Below are positions 14,030-22,164 of a stretch of DNA of 25,373 nucleotides, piece after piece. Position 1 is the stretch's first letter; each line of letters begins with the position of its first letter. The notes under the pieces were generated by a model. That model ran no database searches and was not told the origin of the DNA. It saw only the letters and a list, made by a program, of their open reading frames with translations. Both the position numbers and the translations under genes were made by a program. The stretch comes from an uncultured Eubacterium sp. (GTDB taxonomy: Bacteria > Bacillota > Clostridia > Lachnospirales > Lachnospiraceae), in contig URKY01000036.1 of the NCBI GenBank assembly GCA_900548465.1, forward strand, positions 1 to 25,373. The letters run 5' to 3'.

Positions 14030-15511
14030 TCCTGCACGTTCTGGAAGAAGGAAGCGTTCAAATAACAAATCGTATTTTATTGGATCTATAAGTGTTATTC
14101 CCAATAGGTATAAAACTAGACACCCTCCAGCAGAACCACGTCCGCATCCCACTAATATTCCATTTTTGCGTGCCCAATTAACAGTATCATATTGTACGAG
14201 CATGTAATCTACATTATTGGTTGATTCTAATACGTAAATCTCATGATCCAATTGTTTGCGATATATGTCTTCTTTATCTTTTGGAACCAATTTATTAAAC
14301 CCGTCTTCCAGCAAGTCCAAAAACATTTCATGCCGGTTGGCGTATTTTGATTTTTCATTGTCGGCCATGTCATATTGAGGCATAAAGTTGCGTTCAATCT
14401 CATATCTTGCTTCTGCTCCTTTAGCAATCTTGACAGTATTTTCACATGCCCAATTGAATATATCCTCTATGTCCCATTTGTGTTCATCAAACAAGCCAGA
14501 CATAGTGTTCCAATGTTCATCCAGATCTTTAAAATATTGGTCATCACTTTGTTCATGCGCCGCTCCTTCAGCAATTTTGTTAAGGATGATTTTGTTTTTT
14601 GCATCATCTTTGTCCAAATAATAGCAGTCACAAATTAATACTGGAGGAAGATCGCCTGTATCATATATGTAGTCAAAGTAACATTTTGTAGCATCTAGTA
14701 CTTTAATATCAATACGTTCAGCTTTGAATTCCGATAAATCTAATTGATAAAAGCAATCGTCAAAACTATCGAAAAAACGGTCAAGATTATTACCTATTTC
14801 TTTCAACCAAAATGACGCATATTTGCTAAATACAATTATATTACCGGCTCCATGTTTTAGAAGATCTTGTAAATCAATGATTTTATTTTCGGAATCTACA
14901 TTTATACATTTTTGAATTCTAAGCAAATTTTGAAGTCCTTCTTGTGACTGACAGTATATTTTAGCATCTATCTTTTCGATACCATCAGTGAATGTAAGTG
15001 AATATCCAAACACCCATTGAATGCCAGCAGCTTCACACTCTTTTTGAAGAATAAGGGTTGCTGCCATTGTATTGTAATCACAAATACCTAATGTGGATTG
15101 TCCTAAGTATTTGGCTTTTTTTATCCAATCTGTTAGCGAAAAACTTCCATTGAGCAATTCAAAAGGGGTATGTATGCCTAAGTTTACAAATTCTTGGGCA
15201 TGGTTTAATGGCTTCCTATTGCCTACATACTTTAAAATTTGAAATTCAAAGTCTTTTCTTGTGTCATAATAATACCAGTTGTCTCCAAATTGAAATACTA
15301 TATAATTAATGTCTTCTTCTTGTAATGTTTGAATGTTTTCCATTGTATTGAACTTGATATTGTTGTCAGTATCAGTACGGAAGATGGACTTAATCATACT
15401 AGTATCTTCATAGTACATTTTACCAAAGCCCGTGATTTCAATAACATCTTCATCTATGATATTGAAACACATCTTATTATTATCTAGCCAATTTAATAAA
15501 TCAGGATTCAT
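13802..15511 (-). CDS. dnaE: DNA polymerase III alpha, N-terminal half (PHP-like domain and front of palm)
   Basis: This 569-aa protein has a phage-specific N-terminus (1-107), then a PHP-like domain from 'FVNLGIHTPFELL' (108-120) through 'LGICDYNTMAA' (141-151) and 'AGIQWVFGYSL' (162-172). The metal-binding HxH and DH residues are replaced (N110-L-G-I-H and CDY), so the PHP phosphoesterase is probably inactive. The palm begins with GCGRGSAGG (455-463), 'YLLGITLIDPIKYDLLFERFLLPE' (468-491) and stops matching the family at RAG494, exactly where PDxDxD should follow. Residues 495-569 are an extra beta-rich tail resembling an N-terminal Hint segment. The catalytic aspartates lie on the C-half gene, 1.5 kb downstream. 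Confidence 0.9.
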   Translation of the reverse strand: MNPDLLNWLDNNKMCFNIIDEDVIEITGFGKMYYEDTSMIKSIFRTDTDNNIKFNTMENIQTLQEEDINYIVFQFGDNWYYYDTRKDFEFQILKYVGNRKPLNHAQEFVNLGIHTPFELLNGSFSLTDWIKKAKYLGQSTLGICDYNTMAATLILQKECEAAGIQWVFGYSLTFTDGIEKIDAKIYCQSQEGLQNLLRIQKCINVDSENKIIDLQDLLKHGAGNIIVFSKYASFWLKEIGNNLDRFFDSFDDCFYQLDLSEFKAERIDIKVLDATKCYFDYIYDTGDLPPVLICDCYYLDKDDAKNKIILNKIAEGAAHEQSDDQYFKDLDEHWNTMSGLFDEHKWDIEDIFNWACENTVKIAKGAEARYEIERNFMPQYDMADNEKSKYANRHEMFLDLLEDGFNKLVPKDKEDIYRKQLDHEIYVLESTNNVDYMLVQYDTVNWARKNGILVGCGRGSAGGCLVLYLLGITLIDPIKYDLLFERFLLPERAGLYPSDVTIIGDDVDSNQYIEVTLENHKTYKIDKDAQLLVKRAGMDDPIVVYADELQTDDDIQFDNRDLLFTLNEI

Positions 15512-15513
15512 AT

Positions 15514-16551
15514 TTAAATTTTGTTTAATTTATATTCGGTTAAAGTTTTCAGTCTGAAAGCGAATGTGTCATATATCTCCCAAAAGTCCATGCTGTCGAA
15601 ATCTTGGCTGGAATCTTCTATATCGGCAACATAGCAATCAAAATATTCATTTAGTTGATCACCTGTCTTTTTTATAGCTTCTGTAGCGTCTCCATCATAT
15701 CCAATGACTATTGTATGAACCCCTTTTGCCTGTAACTTATAAATTTGTGTATCAGAGATTTTCTTCCCGAACGTAGCAACAACAGCCACAGATGGGTTAT
15801 TGTACAGGTTTAATTTTCGCGTAAGTGCAATGACATCAAACACTCCTTCTACAAGAATTACGGTATCTGTTTCGTCTTCAATTATACTATCATAGTTGTA
15901 TAATAATTTGACAAAATCGTTTTCAGTGCTATTCCTATAACGCATAATTTGGAATTTTCCATTATGACTTGCTTTACGGTTATATTCATCAATATCAGCT
16001 TTATCCCAAATATGCCGGGAAATATACCCAACAATATCTCCATTGTCTATAATCGGAAATATTACATAATCATCAAACTTAAAGTTCATGTTACGTGTAG
16101 TGCCAACAGGAAAGAAATCGTAATCTTCTTCAGTAAATCCACGTTTTCTTAAATACCGATTAAAATGAGTGCGCTTATAATATTCAGGCATTTCCACAAC
16201 ACACAGAGAGTCATCTATTTCCCTGTCATCGTTTTCCAGAAAAGAGAAATCATTAATTTTTTTATCTCCATCCAGATCAAAAGTATCTGTTATAATTAAG
16301 TCCTGACGGCCTATATCTGTTAGCAATTGTTCTAATGTCTGGGTTGAACGTCCACACGAAAAGCAGTGTGCCATAAAAAGCTTTTTCCTTTCGGTTGCTT
16401 TACCTATATATATACCGTATTTCCCTCCTTCATGCCCACAATAGGGGCACTGGGGGACAATCAAGTTCTTTCCGCTACCATCCGGTTTTGCATGTAGTTC
16501 AATAGAAAGTTCTTGGATTATATACTCTTTTTCTTCTTTACTCAATTCCAT
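15514..16551 (-). CDS. DnaG-like primase (zinc finger plus Toprim)
   Basis: This 345-aa protein makes RNA primers for the phage fork. A zinc-binding domain has C35xxC38 and C63xxC66 ('CPYCGHEGG' and 'HCFSCG'). The Toprim core shows 'VILVEGVFDVIAL' (the EGxxD motif) and 'VIGYDGDATEA' (the DxD motif). It lacks the C-terminal DnaB-interaction domain of cellular DnaG (about 580-600 aa) and is of the short type found in phages. I chose ATG 16551, one nucleotide after the DnaB-like gene stop (TAATATG). An alternative TTG three codons earlier would overlap that stop. Coupling to the helicase gene supports a primosome. Confidence 0.92.
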   Translation of the reverse strand: MELSKEEKEYIIQELSIELHAKPDGSGKNLIVPQCPYCGHEGGKYGIYIGKATERKKLFMAHCFSCGRSTQTLEQLLTDIGRQDLIITDTFDLDGDKKINDFSFLENDDREIDDSLCVVEMPEYYKRTHFNRYLRKRGFTEEDYDFFPVGTTRNMNFKFDDYVIFPIIDNGDIVGYISRHIWDKADIDEYNRKASHNGKFQIMRYRNSTENDFVKLLYNYDSIIEDETDTVILVEGVFDVIALTRKLNLYNNPSVAVVATFGKKISDTQIYKLQAKGVHTIVIGYDGDATEAIKKTGDQLNEYFDCYVADIEDSSQDFDSMDFWEIYDTFAFRLKTLTEYKLNKI

Positions 16552-16552
16552 A

Positions 16553-17908
16553 TTACGCAACTTTGCTGATATTTAATGTTCTTGCTCTGTCATAAAAACA
16601 TTCGTTATCATAATCAGTAGCAATTTTAAATGGGTCTCCTTTTTTGAAAAATCGTGATTTTGCAACATTTAGGCGCATGACATTTTCGCGCATTTCATTG
16701 ATGCTTTGATTAAGAGTAATAAGATGAGTCATTGGTCTGCTCAAACCTTTGGCTTCTGAACAATTATATTCAGTCAATACATTTTGTTCATCGTTAAGCC
16801 ACTCTCTATTTTCTATAGTTGCCTGATAAGTCACAACCATCCAGACATTTTCGTCACCTGCCAAGTCCTTTAAATCATTAGCTACAGCAACTCGTTTGTG
16901 GCGTTCTCCATTTTCTGACCATCTACGTCCGCTGGAATCTGTTAGCAAATCCATAGAATCTATGATAACAACATCTGGAGATATGCCATAGATTTTTTTG
17001 TATTCAGCAATACCATTTTTTATATCAATGGTAGACACTTGATTAGCGAACTTTGGAAAGGATTTGACCTTTAGGGTGCCAGACATTGCTTTGATTTCTT
17101 GTATCATTCGTTCTAATTCCCGGTCTTTTAGTGTACCAGTACTATAACGATAAGAATTACAGGAAACTAGTGACGCGGCATAAGCATCCACAACTTCATC
17201 TTCAGAACCTTCTAACTGGAAATGAAGTACGTTTAATCCGTCTATTTGAGAGGCGCATTTTCCAATCCAACGTGCGGCATGACTTTTCCCAACACCAGTA
17301 GGGGCTAAGAGGCATGTTAATTGAGTACGTAAATCTCGTCCACCGTTCATTTCATCCAGACCATCAATATAAAATCTGGTGATTGGTTTAAATCTTGACT
17401 CTTGATTGTGTTTTTCTCTATTACGCCTAAAACGGGATTCAAAGGTTTCGACTACATCAACAAAAGAGTTTTGACGCAAGCTGAAATCATTTTGCCATTC
17501 TGCAAATGATTGGAGCAGCTTCATTGCTTTGTCACGATCCTGTTTTGCATAAAGTTCACCTATCTCTTTGTAAGTCTTTTGAAATTTTACTTGTCTTAGA
17601 TAATTTTCAAACTGTTCCAATATAATTTCCGGCTCAACTCCTTCGGCGCAGTCTTTTATATCTTCTAACAGTGCTGAAACCTCTCTGTTGACAGAAACTA
17701 TCTGGCTGATAATATTAAGGGTAGGGGATGATTTGTGTTCTGCGAAGTATTTGCACAGATACCCCTGCAATGCTTGAAAATCTCTACCAGGCAGGTACGA
17801 TTTCTGCATATATTCACACACTAAGTTACATACATAGTCGTATGTAAAACAAGCGTAATATAATTCAAATAAGAAATCTTCTGTTAATACGTTATCTTCT
17901 TTCGCCAT
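16553..17908 (-). CDS. Replicative DNA helicase, DnaB/gp41-like
   Basis: This 451-aa protein has a helical N-terminal domain (about 1-140) and a RecA-like motor with Walker A APTGVGKS (202-209), a following 'LNVLHFQLEGSEDEVVDAY' strand-helix, and Walker B 'VVIIDSMDLL'. This is the architecture of hexameric DnaB/T4 gp41 helicases that drive the fork and bind primase. Length agrees with the family. It overlaps the upstream gene by 17 nt and is directly followed by the primase gene, so the primosome is made as a unit. Confidence 0.9.
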   Translation of the reverse strand: MAKEDNVLTEDFLFELYYACFTYDYVCNLVCEYMQKSYLPGRDFQALQGYLCKYFAEHKSSPTLNIISQIVSVNREVSALLEDIKDCAEGVEPEIILEQFENYLRQVKFQKTYKEIGELYAKQDRDKAMKLLQSFAEWQNDFSLRQNSFVDVVETFESRFRRNREKHNQESRFKPITRFYIDGLDEMNGGRDLRTQLTCLLAPTGVGKSHAARWIGKCASQIDGLNVLHFQLEGSEDEVVDAYAASLVSCNSYRYSTGTLKDRELERMIQEIKAMSGTLKVKSFPKFANQVSTIDIKNGIAEYKKIYGISPDVVIIDSMDLLTDSSGRRWSENGERHKRVAVANDLKDLAGDENVWMVVTYQATIENREWLNDEQNVLTEYNCSEAKGLSRPMTHLITLNQSINEMRENVMRLNVAKSRFFKKGDPFKIATDYDNECFYDRARTLNISKVA

Positions 17909-18497
17909 ATTCTTCGAGTCTTATTCGGTATAACTCTGGATATTTTATCGCGGTTTCTTGCTTGCATTTCTCAACATTTGTGCATATTTGACATGCTGGA
18001 GAGAATGGACTCCACATCAATGTGGATGTAGAGCATATTAGAAACCCAATATCTGTGTTGATACTCCGTTTCTTAGTGCATTCTTCAGATGGCATATAAA
18101 TATACTTAGACTGAGGATGCTCTTTTTTACAGATTAGTGAATTTAGATAGGCTCTGGTTAGATTGGCTTCAGATAACCATTGGTCTTCCAGATATTGCTT
18201 GGATTTGGAAGACATTGATAGATATTTTTGAAGAGCGGTAGTCCCAAATGTTTTTGGAGCTAATGTACGTTGATATTGGGCATTCCTGTTTTTATGAAGC
18301 TGGAATACACAATAGTCTACAAGTCGTGAAGTATTAAATTCTCCACCACAAATTTGAGTAAAGTTGACAATAAATTTGGATAGTTGGCGTTTGGCTTGCC
18401 CTCCCTCTGGGAATGAGAAGGAGGGGTCTACCAAACGCTTGGCTATTTCTGTATATACTGTCTTAATCTGTTTCGTCAGTCGTTCTTCTTTTTCCAT
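17892..18497 (-). CDS. Unknown protein between sigma factor and helicase (201 aa), cysteine motif
   Basis: This mostly helical protein has a basic middle (about 60-130). Near its C-terminus a cysteine cluster reads 'PACQICTNVEKC' (about 166-177), preceded by other cysteines (such as 'EEC' and 'LICS'), which could hold zinc or an Fe-S cluster. GTG 18500 and ATG 18497 are both possible; I chose the ATG. It overlaps the sigma gene by 35 nt and the DnaB-like gene by 17 nt, so expression is tightly linked to both. Position suggests a helicase loader or a sigma partner, but no family is recognised. Confidence 0.75.
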   Translation of the reverse strand: MEKEERLTKQIKTVYTEIAKRLVDPSFSFPEGGQAKRQLSKFIVNFTQICGGEFNTSRLVDYCVFQLHKNRNAQYQRTLAPKTFGTTALQKYLSMSSKSKQYLEDQWLSEANLTRAYLNSLICKKEHPQSKYIYMPSEECTKKRSINTDIGFLICSTSTLMWSPFSPACQICTNVEKCKQETAIKYPELYRIRLEEYGERR

Positions 18498-19107
18498 CAC
18501 GAGTCAATAGTTGTTGAAGTTGTTGACGCGCCAAGAATAATCGACTTTTGACAGTTTCGATATTGCGAGATTCTAAGGCACCATTCCGATATTCGATTTC
18601 GGCAATTTCTTTGAGTTTATATCCTGCCTGTTGATACAAAAGTGCGCTTCTGTATTGTGGTTTCAACTGTTTTAATGCAGCTAAAACATCATCGCTGTAT
18701 AACTCTTGATAATTGTCAATACCCATTACGTTAGAGCTTACTTCGTCAAAATCTACAATAGATTCACTGGAAGAAAATGTTTCCACATCGTTATCATCAC
18801 TCAACATGTCTTGATGCTTTTTTTTACGTTGATCCAAATCAAAAACACATCGTTTGGTTACAATATGGAGCCAGGTTTGTACAGAACGCTCTGGATTATA
18901 TGTCTCGATATATTTATACATGTTGGTAAGCACTTCTATGTAATTGTCTTCTATGTCAGAAGGATTAAAAGTATAGCGCATACATAACTTGTATATCATT
19001 CGGTTGTACGGTGTTACGTATTTATCAAATAGGGCTTTTCGCCGTGCAGCTACTTCATCACTTATTATTATGGGTTCTGTGGTAACTGCTGAGTATGTCT
19101 CTTCCAC
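18463..19107 (-). CDS. RNA polymerase sigma factor, ECF-like
   Basis: This 214-aa protein has a sigma region 2 at about 33-95: a helix 'NRMIYKLCMRYT', 'DIEDNYIEVLTNMYKYIETY', then the promoter-melting 'VQTWLHIVTKRCVFDLDQRKK'. An acidic linker (about 100-140) follows. Region 4 is at about 140-205, with 'LKQLKPQYRSALLYQQAGYKLKEIAEIE' and 'IETVKSRLFLARQQLQQLL'. Only these two regions are present, as in ECF sigma factors and functionally like T4 gp55. It would direct host RNA polymerase to phage promoters, probably late ones. Overlaps of 40 nt and 35 nt with its neighbours show a tight operon. Confidence 0.9.
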   Translation of the reverse strand: MEETYSAVTTEPIIISDEVAARRKALFDKYVTPYNRMIYKLCMRYTFNPSDIEDNYIEVLTNMYKYIETYNPERSVQTWLHIVTKRCVFDLDQRKKKHQDMLSDDNDVETFSSSESIVDFDEVSSNVMGIDNYQELYSDDVLAALKQLKPQYRSALLYQQAGYKLKEIAEIEYRNGALESRNIETVKSRLFLARQQLQQLLTRDGKRRTTDETD

Positions 19108-19340
19108 GCCTCTTGAACATTGAGCACAAACAAGTGATCCGAGTTCATCAATTTGTGGACTTCACAATACTTCTTCCACTTATTATTACTAGAGATAAAA
19201 TTACTTCTTACCTCGTTGTCTGTTGGCTGGGGTTGTTTACTAAGGAATTCGTAAAAATCTCCTAGCAAGCTTCCTAGCATCATTAAATGGGGCTGGCCTT
19301 CTCTTTGTTGCCTACGCCTTATGTTTCTTGCGTAACTCAT
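19068..19340 (-). CDS. Unknown small protein (90 aa) upstream of the sigma factor
   Basis: A basic N-terminus (MSYARNIRRRQQREGQP) is followed by a helical body and an Asn/Ser/Lys-rich middle. There are no recognised motifs. The 3' end overlaps the sigma gene start by 40 nt, more than the 4-nt overlaps elsewhere. Either the sigma factor starts further in, or translation of the two is coupled. It lies 7 nt downstream of the RuvC-like gene. An anti-sigma or co-regulator role is conceivable but not supported by sequence. Confidence 0.65.
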   Translation of the reverse strand: MSYARNIRRRQQREGQPHLMMLGSLLGDFYEFLSKQPQPTDNEVRSNFISSNNKWKKYCEVHKLMNSDHLFVLNVQEAWKRHTQQLPQNP

Positions 19341-19347
19341 TTTCTGT

Positions 19348-19848
19348 CTAAAGTTTGTATATTCTTACATAATATTTGAAGATGTGGGTTGCATCAGCCA
19401 TGTTGTCATCGACTGGTGTAATATTCCATCGTTTGATGCAATATTCAATCATCTTCTTTTTGTCAGCTTTTCCGTCACCGGTTGCCCATTTTTTTACTGT
19501 GCTAACGTTTATGAATTTTGGTTCCGGGAGTCCAAGCTGGGCGCATATCAGATATAATATGCCTCTAAATTCGGATAGTTTTCGCGCTGCAATGAAATGC
19601 TTTGAAACGCATACATCTTCGGCGATAATCAATTTGATGTTGTATTTTTGGATAAATTCAACCAGTGTGTCATAAAACATTTTATGTTGCTCGATCGCAT
19701 TTTTGCCTTTTCTTTGGGTAAAATTCCATGTTCCTGATTCATGGGTTGAGTAATATCCACAGTGCTCTGCTATATCTAATGCAAGCACATTATCACGTGT
19801 AATTTGATTTATTGACTCATTTTTAATGTTTTTTGATTCGTTAATCAT
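19348..19848 (-). CDS. RuvC-like Holliday junction resolvase
   Basis: This 166-aa RNase H-fold nuclease has acidic residues in the expected order: D25 in 'VLALDIA', E77 in 'LIIAEDV', and D147/D148 plus D152 in 'VDDNMADA'. The 'FRGILYLICAQLGL' helix and 'WATGDGKADK' segment also fit the RuvC family. It would resolve branched DNA before packaging, the task done by endonuclease VII in T4. Its ATG overlaps the SbcC-like gene stop (ATGA), linking it to recombination functions. Confidence 0.87.
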   Translation of the reverse strand: MINESKNIKNESINQITRDNVLALDIAEHCGYYSTHESGTWNFTQRKGKNAIEQHKMFYDTLVEFIQKYNIKLIIAEDVCVSKHFIAARKLSEFRGILYLICAQLGLPEPKFINVSTVKKWATGDGKADKKKMIEYCIKRWNITPVDDNMADATHIFKYYVRIYKL

Positions 19849-22163
19849 TCTATGTATGAAACGCCATTAAGTTTATTGACTACAGTCTTGTATGGGTAGC
19901 CTTCAGCTATATTTCCATGACTGACTACCAAAGATGTAATCTGTAATTGATTGAGGGCATCAAAAATGTTGGAAAGCCCTTGTTCGTCAGTGGCTTCTAA
20001 TATCTCATCAAGTATCAGGAGATCTAGTCCTTTATCGTCATCGCAATTTACATTGGTAAGTTTGTGCATTGCCAAAATATTAGCCAGATTAACTCTTGCT
20101 TTTTCACCTTCTGAAAATTTATCAAAAGAGCCACAATCTACACCATCGCGAATAAGAGAAATGGAAATCTTATCTCTGATTTTTCCGCTTTTTAAGACTG
20201 TAAAACCGGAAAATGCAATACGAATGTCACTACCAATGGCCTCCAGAAACTCGTTAGTTATGTGACTAAGAGCATCAATTTTAGTATTAGCCAGATGGGT
20301 TTTAAATTCAGTAAAGGTTGCTTCTTGCTCTTTATATGAATTTAATTTCCGTTCAATAGTTTCTTTTTCAGAAATGGCTAATACCAATTCTTTCTCATAT
20401 TTTTTCTTGTTGGCTTTGAGAGATTCTATCATGTCAGTTTCGGAAGAGTTTTCGATGTCACGAATAGATTCTTCGTATGACTGAATAGCTCCATTAGCAT
20501 TGTTAATATTCAACTCGGCCTGCTTTGCTTCGTATTCTTGCTTTCTAATAGCTTCATCTAATATTGCATAAGAATCATCAAATAAATTAGTACGCGCATC
20601 ATCAATGGATTTCTGAAGGGTATTCATTTGATGCTGGAGGTTTTGCATTTTATTGGTTAAATAAGACGTATTACGTGATAATTCATCCAATGCCGTACAA
20701 GTCTCGGTAATCTTATTCGACCATTCTATTTTACTGCGATTCAATTCATCCTGTTCTTTACGAGCTTCGCGTCCTTTTGTTGTAATATCTGAAATGCGTT
20801 TTTCATTAGCCTCAATATTTTGGAGAATGTCTTGTGTCTCTCCATTTCGGTCTTGCAATCTTAGTTTAACCTCGTTTATATCTATATCATTAGCCAATGT
20901 GAATTCATGTTGACATTTAGGACAAACGATAATTCCGGCAAGTTGTTTTTGGAGGCTGGCTATATCTGCTTCCAACTTAGTCCTTTGTGATCTAAGATTA
21001 CTATTCTCGGCATCCAACTTTTTAATAGAATCCAATAATTCATTTATTTGATTCTCAATTTTGGTGGATTTCTTTTTGAAGTTTTCTTGAAACTTCTCAT
21101 GTTGTTTTAACAGCTTCTCATAAGAGGATTTGGCTGTTGCAATCTTTTTCTCATGCTGAATCAGCTGTTGTTGTACATTGGAATATTCTGTTGTAACAAC
21201 CTCCAATTCTTTCTGATTTTTAATTGATATAGCTGCAAAATCCTTAGGTAATGGCAAAGCGCATGAAGTAAAACGTTCTGAAATAATTTCAAAACATGCA
21301 CCGGTATCTTTTTTACTGTTTTCCAGTTTTTGCAATACTTCATCTGTTTTATCATATTGCTCCAGTAACTCGTCACTTTTATTTATGAGAACATTTTGCT
21401 CACGGATATAAGCTCTTTTCCCGGCAATAGCTTCATTCCAGTTTGCTATACGTTCAGCTTTCTTTTGTGAACGCTCTGTTGATTCTGTAATAGCTGTGTT
21501 GATTTGCTCTTGTAATGTTTCAACACGTCCGGTATGATTCGCTACATTCAATTCTGCTTGTTTTAATGATTCTTGAATCGGTATCATATCCTCTTGTAAT
21601 GCAGCGATAGATTCATCCACCATTACACCATTACTGAAACGATTAATGATTTCTTTTTTCTCGCGATCAGAACTGGAGAGAAATGACGAATATTTGTGCT
21701 TAGAAAGAATGAAGTTTGAGAAAACATCATCTTTAGTCAGCCCCAGTGTTTCAAGTATAAATTTATTGTAATCTGCAACTCCGGCTTGTTCTATATGTTT
21801 TATGTTACAATCAGTTTCATCATCATATATAGAAACTTTGATTATCTGTGCTGTTTTACGGGAGATAACACGTTTAATAGATAAGTACTCTCCTGTAGTA
21901 TTATTCTGGAGCAAAAGGGAAACGGTCGCTTCATCTTCTGCATCATTGATTATCTCATCCATTTTTATTCTACGAAGAGTTTCTCCGGTTATCCCAATGG
22001 CGATTGCTTCTAACATAGCAGATTTTCCGGAACCATTTGAACCTTGCGAATCATTATCCATATTGTTGCCAAAAATCAGCGTTGTATGTTTTTGCAACAA
22101 TGTATAATCCAATTGCTTAAAGGCGCATAGGTTTTTTGCGTAAACTTGTCTTAATGTCCACAT
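19845..22163 (-). CDS. sbcC: SbcC/Rad50-like ATPase (T4 gp46 homologue)
   Basis: This 772-aa SMC-like ATPase has Walker A GSNGSGKS (41-48). Two long coiled coils (about 180-400 and 430-640) flank a zinc hook with CPKC (414-417). A C-terminal motor half carries Walker B 'LLILDE' (715-720) and the H-loop His749 ('VVSHG'). It pairs with the nuclease encoded immediately downstream of its partner gene to process DNA ends for recombination-dependent replication. The size is between T4 gp46 (about 560 aa) and E. coli SbcC (1048 aa). It lies 1 nt after the SbcD-like gene. Confidence 0.95.
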   Translation of the reverse strand: MWTLRQVYAKNLCAFKQLDYTLLQKHTTLIFGNNMDNDSQGSNGSGKSAMLEAIAIGITGETLRRIKMDEIINDAEDEATVSLLLQNNTTGEYLSIKRVISRKTAQIIKVSIYDDETDCNIKHIEQAGVADYNKFILETLGLTKDDVFSNFILSKHKYSSFLSSSDREKKEIINRFSNGVMVDESIAALQEDMIPIQESLKQAELNVANHTGRVETLQEQINTAITESTERSQKKAERIANWNEAIAGKRAYIREQNVLINKSDELLEQYDKTDEVLQKLENSKKDTGACFEIISERFTSCALPLPKDFAAISIKNQKELEVVTTEYSNVQQQLIQHEKKIATAKSSYEKLLKQHEKFQENFKKKSTKIENQINELLDSIKKLDAENSNLRSQRTKLEADIASLQKQLAGIIVCPKCQHEFTLANDIDINEVKLRLQDRNGETQDILQNIEANEKRISDITTKGREARKEQDELNRSKIEWSNKITETCTALDELSRNTSYLTNKMQNLQHQMNTLQKSIDDARTNLFDDSYAILDEAIRKQEYEAKQAELNINNANGAIQSYEESIRDIENSSETDMIESLKANKKKYEKELVLAISEKETIERKLNSYKEQEATFTEFKTHLANTKIDALSHITNEFLEAIGSDIRIAFSGFTVLKSGKIRDKISISLIRDGVDCGSFDKFSEGEKARVNLANILAMHKLTNVNCDDDKGLDLLILDEILEATDEQGLSNIFDALNQLQITSLVVSHGNIAEGYPYKTVVNKLNGVSYIE

Positions 22164-22164
22164 A

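Noticed and set aside
14227..14445. 72-aa minus-strand ORF inside the polymerase N-half
   Set aside because: Shadow frame of a clearly conserved polymerase region with no motif of its own.
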